NCBI RefSeq assembly: GCF_000315625.1
Contig: NW_005434671.1
Location: forward strand, 372,902 to 412,589
Length of the DNA stretch: 39,688 nt
Source: Guillardia theta CCMP2712
Lineage: Eukaryota; Cryptophyceae; Pyrenomonadales; Geminigeraceae
Reading direction: 5' to 3'
Shown: in pieces, positions 29,301 to 39,688 of the stretch
Layout of the letters: each line of letters starts with the position of its first letter
Position numbering within the stretch: position 1 is the first letter of the stretch
The notes under the pieces: generated by a model
Databases searched by the model: none
What the model was told of the DNA's origin: nothing
The model's input: only the letters and a program-made list of their open reading frames with translations
Translations under genes and position numbers: made by a program

Positions 29301-30100
29301 TCTGATCTTCTTTTCCATCGCTCCACTATCTCTTCCGTTCATTCCTCTTCTTCCTCCCCTCTTCTCCTCCTTCTCTCCTTCGTCCTCTCTTGCATTCTAA
29401 TGTAGGATCTCAGCCTTCTCCGAGGATCGCACATTTACTTCTACGGGGTCGGGGAGACTCGCCAGCTTGCCGCTCTCCTCGTGTCCTGGCTGCAGCACAA
29501 TCGCTCGATGCCTGTCCTTGCAGACGGTTTCGATGCAGCTGCATGCAAGGGAAGGGCAAACGTGTCATGGAGGCCCCTCACTCCCTCAAGTCACTTCGAC
29601 TTCCCCGTCGAACAGGTCCGGCTCCTTCCTCCTCCTCCTCCTCCTCCTCCTCCTCCTCCTCCTCCTCCTCCTCCTCCTCCTCCTCCTCCTCCTCCTCCTC
29701 CTCCTCACGCCATCGCCAGCATGACATCCACATTCTCCACCCGTATGACCCGGGCTCCCTCCATGAGGCAGCCATGGCTCATCTCCTCCAGCGATTCGCC
29801 TCCGGCCAGTCTGATGTAATCTGGCATCGCCGACCTCCTGCCAGCGATCGAATGCTGGAAAGTGATCACATGGGAACCTACAAGATGCTCTTCGCTCCTC
29901 CCGTCCTCCGACTTTCTCCCCAGCTTGCCTCCTCCTCGGTCTCCCTTGCACCTTCCACCTACATCCTAGTGACAAGGTCCTCAGGTACATCAAGAATGTC
30001 TCCTCCTCCTCCACTACTTGACCTTTCGCGGGAACATCGCACGACAACGTCTGAAGCGCTGGCGCTCCAACCAGAATGCGAATCGAACGGGTTCACTTGA
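26333..30100 (+). CDS. Large secreted protein with two SGNH/PC-esterase-like modules
   Basis: Exon 1 is 26333-28609; later exons are 28810-28892, 29056-29221, 29406-29615 and 29720 onward. The end is uncertain (about 30100-30116). Residues 1-20 are a signal peptide (MKRSPSFLLLLLLSC). Several N-glycosylation sequons are present. Module 1 holds RIVRIGLAGTSRVRGVFYAL, resembling the GDSxxR nucleophile block of PC-esterase/NXPE-type SGNH hydrolases but with Thr in place of Asp, and later DGSHYW, resembling the catalytic D-x-x-H. Module 2 has YRCSSC...HYWKPLSRKRDLSLLRGSHIYFYGVGETRQLAALL, matching the block around GDSxxRQ but with Gly at the serine position. A poly-Ser tract of about 45 residues, encoded by a TTC/TCT microsatellite, splits module 1; an intron there was considered but no donor of matching phase was found. 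Such enzymes add or remove acyl groups on glycans in the Golgi. Family assignment is moderate. Confidence 0.55.
28094..28190. repeat. TTC trinucleotide repeat, read as poly-Ser
   Basis: About 32 pure TTC/TCT triplets following ATC/ACC triplets. In the SGNH-protein frame it encodes a serine tract. A TTTTCTCCCTTAG at its end is also a good 3-prime splice site, so it may instead be intronic. Confidence 0.9.
28918..29012. repeat. CTC trinucleotide repeat in an SGNH-gene intron
   Basis: CTC triplets interrupted by CGCCTC units, placed between the exons ending at 28892 and starting at 29056. It forms part of the pyrimidine-rich intron. Confidence 0.85.
29628..29706. repeat. CTC trinucleotide repeat in an SGNH-gene intron
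   Basis: About 26 pure CTC triplets, placed directly after the GTCCGG donor at 29616 and before the CGCCAG acceptor at 29719. Confidence 0.9.
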
Positions 30101-30198
30101 AACTCTTTCTTTATGACAGAACCAAAATGCGTTGACTTGCAACAATCAACCCTCGTTCTATTTCTTCTTACTTACAACTGGCGTAAACTCCCGAGACT

Positions 30199-32390
<2,192 letters not shown>

Positions 32391-33678
32391 ACTACCTGCA
32401 GGGCAGGGTCAGCAAAATTTGCTACCAGCCATTAGTACGAGATCGTAAACTTTGCTGCCCAAATCAGCTTTGTGTACCAACAAAACAAATACTCTATTTG
32501 TATGAATGATTCAATATAAGTACAAATATGGTACAGTAAAGACTAAAATATAAATTATTGTTCACAAATAAACATAGCTCTAATATGTAAATATACTTTT
32601 ATCTTCTACTGATCCTTTTTTTAAAATAATTATATAGATGAATGGTATAAATAACAAATTGTTTTAAACGAGAGGGCTCAACTATACTGGGGTCGCAAGG
32701 GACCCACCGGTAATATTTGCATTATCACCCCAACTTGCATGCTACCCCCTTTTTTCTCTTTCAGAAGTACCCACCCCCTCTACAAGTTGTGATCCCTACC
32801 TCCTACACTGGAATTCCAACTAGCAGTCAACGTGCAATTGCTACCCCACCCTTAATATTCCCAAAAACTTCGAATTAAGTCTTGGGGGTGGGTCCGGTCT
32901 GTCCGAAGGTGGTTAGGCGTATACCACCCACCCCTATCTCATCTGGCAAAAAGAGTCACGAAGGGTCAGGGGTCATGGGGGGGATGAGGGCAACACCAGT
33001 GCTGTGGGCGTGGCAAGGCGTGGGGGCTGCTGGGTGAGCGAGGGGTCTGCACTTTTACCTAGTGAGCGGGGGGATGTGCCACCCCCCACCCCCCACTCTA
33101 TCATTCATTACTACAACATCATACGGTCAACTGAGGGGTAGGGGTAGACATTTTCGATTTGCGGTTTGATGACAGTACCCCCATAGGGTGAGGAATGATG
33201 GGGGTAGGGGTCAGGGGTCAAGGTGTCAGCTTCCGAAAGTCGGTCATGAGCTGTAATTCCGTAAGATCGAACACATCCTAAAAAGGAAATGGATCGGAAA
33301 CAGCGAAGCAGCAGACGAGGAAGAATGCGTGTGGGAGTGAAGACAAGTCAAGTCTGAGTAGCAACTCAATCCTTTTGAAGTGGCAAGATGCTTCGGGCAC
33401 ACAGAAACACTAACGGGCTGTGTGTGGTAGTCTGTCTGACGGATTCATGAAATTCTACTCAATCCCTCAGAGAGAGATTCCGCTCACTGGTTGGTTGTCT
33501 GCATGGAATCATCTTATTTCATGTATTCTGTTGATTTTTTCCTGTAAACTCTTTATTTTTTCGTTTTCTCTTCTTGAACTTATGAACTTTTATGTCCAAT
33601 GTGTTTTTGCGAAAAGTTGATTTGACGCGCGAGGCTTCGATTCGTGGTTCTTTCCGACCCCAGCCACTTGCTTCCCTC
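32391..33678. promoter_or_regulatory. Intergenic region upstream of malic enzyme with AT block and ACCC/GGGT islands
   Basis: An AT-rich block (about 32450-32670) lies just upstream of the malic enzyme start. Dense C-rich then G-rich motifs follow from about 32695 to 33225, for example CTACCCCACCC near 32843, ACCACCCACCCCTATC near 32922, GAGGGGTAGGGGTAG near 33133 and GGGGGTAGGGGTCAGGGG near 33200. From about 33300 to 33660 no motif or exon stands out. Confidence 0.5.
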
Positions 33679-33684
33679 TTTATT
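33679..33684 (-). terminator. AATAAA directly after the methyltransferase stop codon
   Basis: The minus strand reads TAGAATAAA, so the poly(A) signal touches the stop codon. The 3-prime untranslated region would be very short if this signal is used. Confidence 0.5.
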
Positions 33685-34821
33685 CTACAGTTTAGGTAAA
33701 GAAAGTTCTTGTACTATCATGTCATCAAACTCTGAAAGCTCGCTAGCATGTCTCTCCTGCGAAACACAGGTTATCAAACAACTTAACTAGATCAATTATC
33801 ACCTTGAGATCGACAACTTCAAAATTTCTTCTGCAATTTTCCTCCAGAAACCGCATAGCATCAGTGTTGTGACTGTCTTGCGCGAGGAATACTCTAGTTT
33901 TTGCATCCATGAATCTGTTCCAACATGTCACTTGCTAGCTAGTTCTTGCCCCACAGGGCATGATGGAACCTCTTCAAAGTTTGCACAATGGACTCCACTG
34001 CCGATTCATGATAGACGATGTCGGAACAAATTATCACCTGTCAAACGGTCATATCTTGCATGAAGTTCGAACGGAACCACACATCAGGTGCGATGTTTTC
34101 CAGAGTATCCATGATGTGATCTTCATCCGTTGATTTCCCCCACTCGAGCGTTTTCACAACAACGTTGCGGCCGCGACAATTGATTTTGGATGCAACATGG
34201 AGCCTGGGGAGAACTTGCTTCAAGTCGGTCATGATCATCGTTTCACAGTCAAGCCTACAAGGTACGACATTCAGCAAGACTCCTGAAGGCATCCCACAGG
34301 ACAAACCTCGAGCAGATGCATCCCAGCAGCCCTGTACCAGAGCCAAGTTCAAGAATATTCTTCCCCTGTACGATACTCGGGTTTGAACAGAAAAGCCGCG
34401 CCAAGGCCATGGTTCCATCCTGTTGCCGAAATAACTTGAAAGACAAGTAGGAAAGAACGAAATGAATACCCACACTGTGATGCCAGTGTCAGCAGGATCA
34501 TTTTCTATTCTTGAAGTTTCTTCCTGCATCTTTTTCTTTTCTATCTCGTACGGGAAAAATATCTCTTCATCCGCGTCGTCAAAAACTCTTGGCGACATTA
34601 GGCACTATAGTATCATCAAACATCAGGCTCACATGTTTCGCTTAGACAAGACGTCTTCAAAAGCTTTGGATGAAGGATACTGTTCTACAGTAATCGTGGA
34701 TCCGTCGGGAAGTTTAAAGCGCAGGGGCTTCTGGAACCTATCCTGCCAAGAAGCGTACGACCTCCGCCTGTGGCAACCCCCATGAATCGTTCTCAAGGAC
34801 GAAAACAAAATCTGGCACCAT
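33685..34821 (-). CDS. Class I SAM lysine methyltransferase (METTL21/EEF2KMT type)
   Basis: Recognisable blocks in order: RFQKPLRFKLPDGSTITVEQ, FDDADEEIFFPYEIEKKK, ITVWDGTMALARLF, the SAM-binding ILELGSGTGLLGCIC, MTDLKQVLPRLHVASKINC with VVVKTLEWG, and IICSDIVYHESAVESIVQTL, which holds the D-x-x-Y motif of methyltransferase family 16. The family methylates lysines on translation factors and chaperones; the substrate here is unknown. The C-terminal part reads FMDAKTRVFLAQDSHNTDAMRF and FEVVDLKERHASELSEFDD and stops at TAG (33685-33687). Introns are about 40-50 nt. The 5-prime end is unresolved: an ATG at 34821 opens MVPDFVFVLENDSWGLPQ, but joining it to RFQKPL needs a one-base shift or an unrecognised intron near 34750. 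The ATP-grasp and other SAM folds do not fit this motif set. Confidence 0.8.
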
Positions 34822-35581
34822 GTGCTCACGTGACTTGAAAATGGTGCTCCGACGAGACCGCAGTCCACCCTCCCTACGTTCCTAGCTCAGCTGCGTGCTA
34901 GCGCAAGATGCGACCGTACCGCTTGCAGGGCCGGCGCTGAAGATAAGATGCATCGCAATGAGACTCACGAGAGAAGGAGGAGGCTGAGTGCGGTGTCGAC
35001 GTGCTTCATGCATCGTCTGCATGATCGTCCGCGTTTTCGCTCTTCCTATCATCACCATCCCCCGTCCTTCCTCCTCCTCATTGCGTCCAGAGCGAACATG
35101 ATGCCATGTCCGCCAGGCGTGCACCCCCACCCCTTGCTTTAATTTTATACCCCTACCGAAATCAGAAAGATTGGACCCCTACCATCAATTTTCCCTGCGA
35201 ATTGAAAATGAAATGACCGGTATGCTACTAAGGTAACCCAACCATACTCGCTATCACCCCTCTCCGAATTCAATGTCCTACTATTTTTCTCTCCAAGGCT
35301 GATGGGAAAACTCCTACCGCACGTGAAGGCTCCTCCTCCTTTTGCATTGCCTTCTCCTCTATCCCCCCCGTTCAGCTCCCCTCGCTCCTGTCTCCTGCTC
35401 TTCTTACCTCTCTTCCTCTCTCTTTCTATCTTGCAGGCCTTACATCTACAGCTGCCACAGGCTGGAGCTGGTGACTTGCTGCCTCCTTCCTGCCCAAATC
35501 CTCTTGGCTCCTTGGTGGGCATTGTAGAGCGCAGGGCTGGGAGGCTTACTGGCGTATGAAACTTCCCTGAAGCTGTGAAAC
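34822..35581. promoter_or_regulatory. Divergent intergenic region of methyltransferase and RPA1 with ACCCCTACC motifs
   Basis: Motifs at about 35122-35134 (CACCCCCACCCC), 35150 (ACCCCTACC), 35175 (ACCCCTACC), 35237 (ACCCAACC) and 35255 (CACCCCTC). A C/T-rich stretch of about 100 bases follows (35330-35430). No exon is evident. Confidence 0.5.
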
Positions 35582-38500
35582 ATGGAGGTCAAGGATCTTG
35601 AGTACACTTCGGGTGTTGGTATCAAGGCAGTCTCCTTCGGCTACTTCAAGCCTGAGGAGCAGCGAGCGCTGAGCGTGAAGCGGATCACGAGATCCGTTAC
35701 TTTTGACAGGCTCGGGCGGTCACAGCGAGAGGGACTTTACGATCCTTCTCTTGGCCCCATCGACCCCTTGGAGAGATGCGAGACATGCTCGCAATCCTAC
35801 GATGACTGTCCAGGGCATTACGGGCACATCGATCTATCCCTTCCCACGTTCCACCCCCTCCTGTTCAACGAGCTCTACAAGCTTCTCCGATGCTGCTGCT
35901 TTCAATGCAACTCACTGAGGATGAACGAGGAGCAGGTTGCATTCTTCACCTGCGTCCTGTCTAAGATCAGAGAGGGGAAGCTCGCAGAGGCCAGTGACTT
36001 CCTCTTGTCGGAGTCCTCGCTGGTTGTGGACTCGTTCAATCCGATGGAGCTGGATCATAACATTATCAAGCTGGCCAAGAAGGAGATTCAGTGCAAAGAT
36101 TTCAAGTTTGAGAGCAAGACGCAGCATCAGCAGGAGCTCTGGAACCTTGCTTGCTCCATGTTCACGAGCGCCATCCCGAAGAAATGTGCACATTGCAGTG
36201 CTGCGTCGTCGACTCTCAAGAAAGACGGATACATCCGAATCCTGAAGAAGCCTCTGTCGAAGCGGCAGAGAGTACATTCGTCCAAGGCCGTGAAGAAGGG
36301 CAAGGGCGATGTCAAGGAGAAGGGGAAGGAGACGAAGGGCAAGAGAAAGTCGATGGAGCTGATCTCTGAGGAGGCGGAGGAGGATGAGGAGGATGAGGAG
36401 GAGGCGGAGGATGATATGTCGGATGACAACGATGGGGATGGTGAGGACCTGGATGAAGACGACGACGACGATGACGAAGAGGAGAACGAGGACGCGAACA
36501 CCAAGTCCAAGCACGGCAAGTCCTCGCAGAAGGAGGAGGGGATCATGCATTCCGAGGTGAAAGAGAGGAACTCCAAGGCAAAGAAATCAGCCTCCGAGCT
36601 CCCGGTAAACATCACCCCCCTCAAGGCCTTCAATCTCGTCCAGAGAATTTTCCGTCGCAACTCCGCATTCTTCGACCTGCTGTACGGGTCGCACGCCAAC
36701 GGCAAGCTGTCGTGCGATGCCAACATGTTCTTCTTGCAGACCCTTCTCGTAGCTCCCAACCGGTTCCGTCCCCCCATCCACCTGGGGGAGCAGCAGTTTG
36801 AACACCCTCTCAATGTGTGCCTCAAGAGCATCATGGTGGAGAACGAGCAGATCCTGGAGCTGCTGGACAGCAACAACGGAAACAAGACAAGCTCTTCCCT
36901 TGACAGCGAGGTGCTGCTCAGGAAGTGGAGCAGGATGCAGAATTTTGTTAACCAGATGATCGACTCGACCAAGGCAGAAAAGGCGCAGGAGGGTGTCAAG
37001 GGCGTGAGGCAGGAGCTGGAGCGCAAGGAGGGGCTGATGAGGATGAACATGATGGGCAAGCGAGTGAACTTCGCCTGCCGTAGTGTCATCTCCCCCGATC
37101 CCTTCATGACGACAGGACAGGTGACTTGCGGCCCCTCCTGCTGTCCGTAGCTCGTCCATCTGCTCCTCTCCTCCATCCCGCTCCCTTCTGCCACCCCTTC
37201 CTCACTTCCACACTCACTTGTTCGCTCTCTTCCTCTTCTCTCCCTCCCCGTCTATGTGCTGACTAGGACGTACAGGTTGGTATCCCTGAGGTCTTCGCGA
37301 AGCGACTCTCGTGGCCGGAGCCTGTCAATCAGTATAACGTGAAGCGGCTGCGGCAAGCGGTGCTCAACGGGCCTCACGTATGGCCGGGGGCAAACTACGT
37401 GATCGACGAGCGAGGAAACAAGATCGACTTGTCCAAGAAGCAGGCGCAGTTCCGAACAGCCATGGCGAAGCAGCTGGAGAAGAAGGACGCGAGGGGTCAG
37501 TGCTGGAAGGTGGGGAGGCACCTCAACGACGGCGACTACGTCCTGGTCAACAGGCAGCCGACGCTGCACAAGGCGAGCTTGATGGCGCACCAGGTGAAGG
37601 TGAACCAGGGGCAGCGGGTGATCAGGATGCACTATGCCAACTGCAAGAGCTACAACGCTGACTTCGACGGGGACGAGATCAACGTTCACTTCCCCCAGGA
37701 TCAGTTCGGCCGTGCGGAGGCGGCGTGCATCGTCAAGAACGACCTGCAGTACATCGTGCCGACCGACGGGAGCCCGATCCGAGGTCTTATCCAGGACCAC
37801 GTCATCGCCGGCGTCCAGATCTGCCAGCTGAACAGGATGTTCAGCCAGGAGGAGTACCACGAGCTGGTGTTCCTTATGCTCTCCAACCTCACCAGCGAGC
37901 TCGGTCTGCCCAACAACGAGATCCTCACGGTCCCTCCCTTCCTCCTCAAGCCCGTCAGGAGATGGTCAGGGAAGCAGCTCATCACCACGATCCTCGTCAA
38001 CCTGCTGCACGACGTTCCTCCCATTAACCTCGAGTCGCCCTGCAAGGTCAAGGGCAACATGTACAAGCAGCACACGCACGAGGGGAAGCTGGTGATCCGG
38101 GGCAACGAGCTCCTCACCGGCGTCCTTGACAAGAATCACATCGGCGCCTCCGCCTACGGCTTAGTTCATGCTGTCTTCGAGGCCCACGGAGCTGAGAAGG
38201 CCGGCCTCCTCCTCACGATCCTCGGCCGCCTCTTCACTCACTTCCAGCAGGTCCCCTCCCTCCTCCTCTCCCTCCTCCTTCCCTTGCTCGCTCCTTCCCC
38301 CCTCCTTTCCCCTTTCGCACTGTCAACTGTCCTCCCGTTCAACCCCATTCCTCGTCCTCTTCCCCTCCCCCCTCCCTCTTCTCTCCTGCTCTGACTTCGC
38401 CTACAGACTCATCGCGCCTTCACCTGCGGCGTTGAGGACCTCATGGTGACGGAGGAAGGAGACGCCAAGAGGGCGCAGGTCCTCGATACGGCAAACTGGA

Positions 38501-39688
38501 GGACCCTCGACTCCTCCGCCAAGTTTGCAGAGATCAACTTCGAGGACGACTGCTCCAAGGCGACGGGCAAGGAGCTGGAGAGGAGGAGGAGGGCCGTGCA
38601 CGCTGCGCTAGCTCACCTGCTGTTCGAGGAGAAGGGGAGGAAGCTCAACGATCAGCGCATCTCGCAGGCCCTCGCGACCGTCACCTCGGGAGTGATCGAC
38701 GCGATCCTGCCGGGGGGCCAGCTGATTCCCTTCCCCGAGAACAACTTCGAGATGATGACGGCGACGGGCGCCAAGGGCTCCAAGGTGAACATGTCGCAGA
38801 TCTGCTGCCTGCTCGGTCAGCAGCAGCTCGAGGGCCAGCGTGTGCCGGTGATGGCGAGCGGGAAGACACTGCCATGCTTCCAGCCGCTGGAGACAGACGC
38901 GAGGGCAGGCGGGTTCGTGGGCGACCGATTTTTGACAGGCATCCGACCACAGGTGAGAGAGAAAGGGAGGAGGAGAGGGAGAGGGAGAGGGGAAAAGCTG
39001 TTCGTTCCCTGCTATCTTTCTCCATCCTAGACATCACTACGAGAATCTCTTCCCAGCACTTCCACCTGCACTACTCGCTCCTTGTCCATCCTCATCGCCT
39101 TGGCCTCTCCTCCCCACTTGGTCCTCGTGCTCACCGCCATGACTCATGTCTCTTGCAGGAGTACTTCTTCCACTGCATGGCAGGACGAGAGGGTCTGGTT
39201 GACACAGCAGTCAAGACCTCGAGGTCTGGTTACCTCCAGCGATGCCTAATGAAGCACCTCGAGTCCCTTACGGTACTCTCCTCCCCCCTTCCCTCCTCCC
39301 CCCTTCCTCCCTCCCCTTCCCCCCTCCCCCCCTTCCCTCCTTCCCTCCTGCCCCTCCCCCTCCCCCCTTCCTCCTCCTCCTCCTTCTACTCCTACTCCTA
39401 CTCCTACTCCTACTCCTACTCCTACTCCTGCTCTTAATCCGTCTGCTCCTCCTCCTACACCTGCTCCTACTCTTACTCCGTCTGTTCCTCCTCCTACTCC
39501 TACTCCTGCTCCTACTCCTGCTCCTACTCCGTCTGTTCCTCCTCGTCCTCATCCTCCTCCTTCTCTGCTTCTTCCTTCCTCCTCATCTCCCCTCACTCTC
39601 CTCGCAGGTGGCATACGATCGCACTGTGCGAGACAACGATGGAGGAGTCATTCAGTTCCTGTACGGTGAAGACGGCATCGACCCAGTT
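35582..39688 (+). CDS. RPA1: RNA polymerase I largest subunit, 5-prime part
   Basis: Exons 35582-37120, 37267-38250, 38407-38952, 39159-39272 and 39608 onward, all joined in phase 0; the gene runs off the window. The start [20 protein letters not shown] fits the RPA190 N terminus. The clamp zinc site CETC...[10 protein letters not shown] lies at about residues 66-82, with CCCFQC soon after. The active-site magnesium loop NADFDGD lies at about 643-649 (37654-37674), in the context [16 protein letters not shown]. CxxCxxxxxxCPGH, [10 protein letters not shown] and the bridge-proximal segments all match largest subunits, and GGLYD-type [13 protein letters not shown] indicates Pol I rather than Pol II or III. 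It makes ribosomal RNA in the nucleolus. A long acidic insertion (about 262-325, rich in Glu and Asp) lies in the N-terminal part. Introns here are 114-335 nt, longer than in the other genes. The trigger loop and C-terminal half lie beyond the window. Confidence 0.95.
39382..39430. repeat. CCTACT hexanucleotide repeat in an RPA1 intron
   Basis: Units of CCTACT extend from about 39385 to 39428, and degenerate CCTACT/CCTGCT units continue to about 39560. The block lies in the intron between the exon ending at 39272 and the exon starting at 39608. Confidence 0.85.

Noticed and set aside
28750-29305. Separate second gene for the downstream SGNH-like module
   Set aside because: An in-phase join from 28609 to 28810 connects both modules. 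The two-gene reading remains possible but is less simple.
36127-37194. Minus-strand frame of 355 codons
   Set aside because: Antisense of RPA1; the Ser runs mirror the acidic insertion.

Overview
The window looks like nuclear DNA of a eukaryotic alga that acquired its plastid by secondary endosymbiosis, most likely a cryptophyte of the Guillardia type. Two predicted proteins start with a signal peptide followed at once by a phenylalanine-led, transit-like stretch (AYA-F and VLS-F), the bipartite leader used by red-lineage secondary plastids. Genes are dense and lie on both strands. Most are cut by many very short introns, often 43-66 nt, mainly GT-AG. The organism call is an inference; no rRNA or plastid marker is present.

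Layout, left to right: a 19-exon gene for a DUF2891-family protein with a plastid-type leader (minus, 166-3148); an array of about seven related imperfect hairpins (3380-4610); a small one-helix membrane protein (plus, 5427-5722); a protein with a MIB/HERC2-like domain (minus, 5877-7412); an intronless cytosolic HSP90 (minus, 8519-10627); an 18-exon ATP sulfurylase (plus, 11389-13752); a small unknown protein (minus, 13924-14455); an IQ-motif/coiled-coil protein (plus, 16187-17393); a plastid-targeted PsbQ-like protein (minus, 17514-18373); a GC-rich island (about 19850-20330); a C2-domain protein (plus, 20552-21638); a 100-base assembly gap; a patatin-like phospholipase (plus, 21978-23485); an orphan type II membrane protein with a Cys-rich ectodomain (minus, 23943-25112); a large secreted protein with two SGNH/PC-esterase-like modules (plus, 26333 to about 30100); a malic enzyme with an N-myristoylation-type N terminus (minus, 30199-32390); a family-16-type lysine methyltransferase (minus, 33685 to about 34821); and the 5-prime part of the RNA polymerase I largest subunit (plus, 35582 to the window end).

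The genes do not form one pathway. Several serve core cell functions (HSP90, Pol I, ATP sulfurylase, malic enzyme). A plastid thread runs through the PsbQ-like protein and the DUF2891 protein. Exon joins were derived by hand from reading frame, splice dinucleotides and family similarity recalled from knowledge; no alignment or transcript was available.

The items most worth a second look are: the hairpin array; islands of ACCCCTACCC-type motifs that sit in nearly every 5-prime intergenic region but not in the 3-prime to 3-prime spacers; the DUF2891 gene with its plastid leader; two GC-AG introns in unrelated genes that share a 12-nt 3-prime end; the malic enzyme that starts MGCGSS; and the SGNH protein with altered catalytic motifs.
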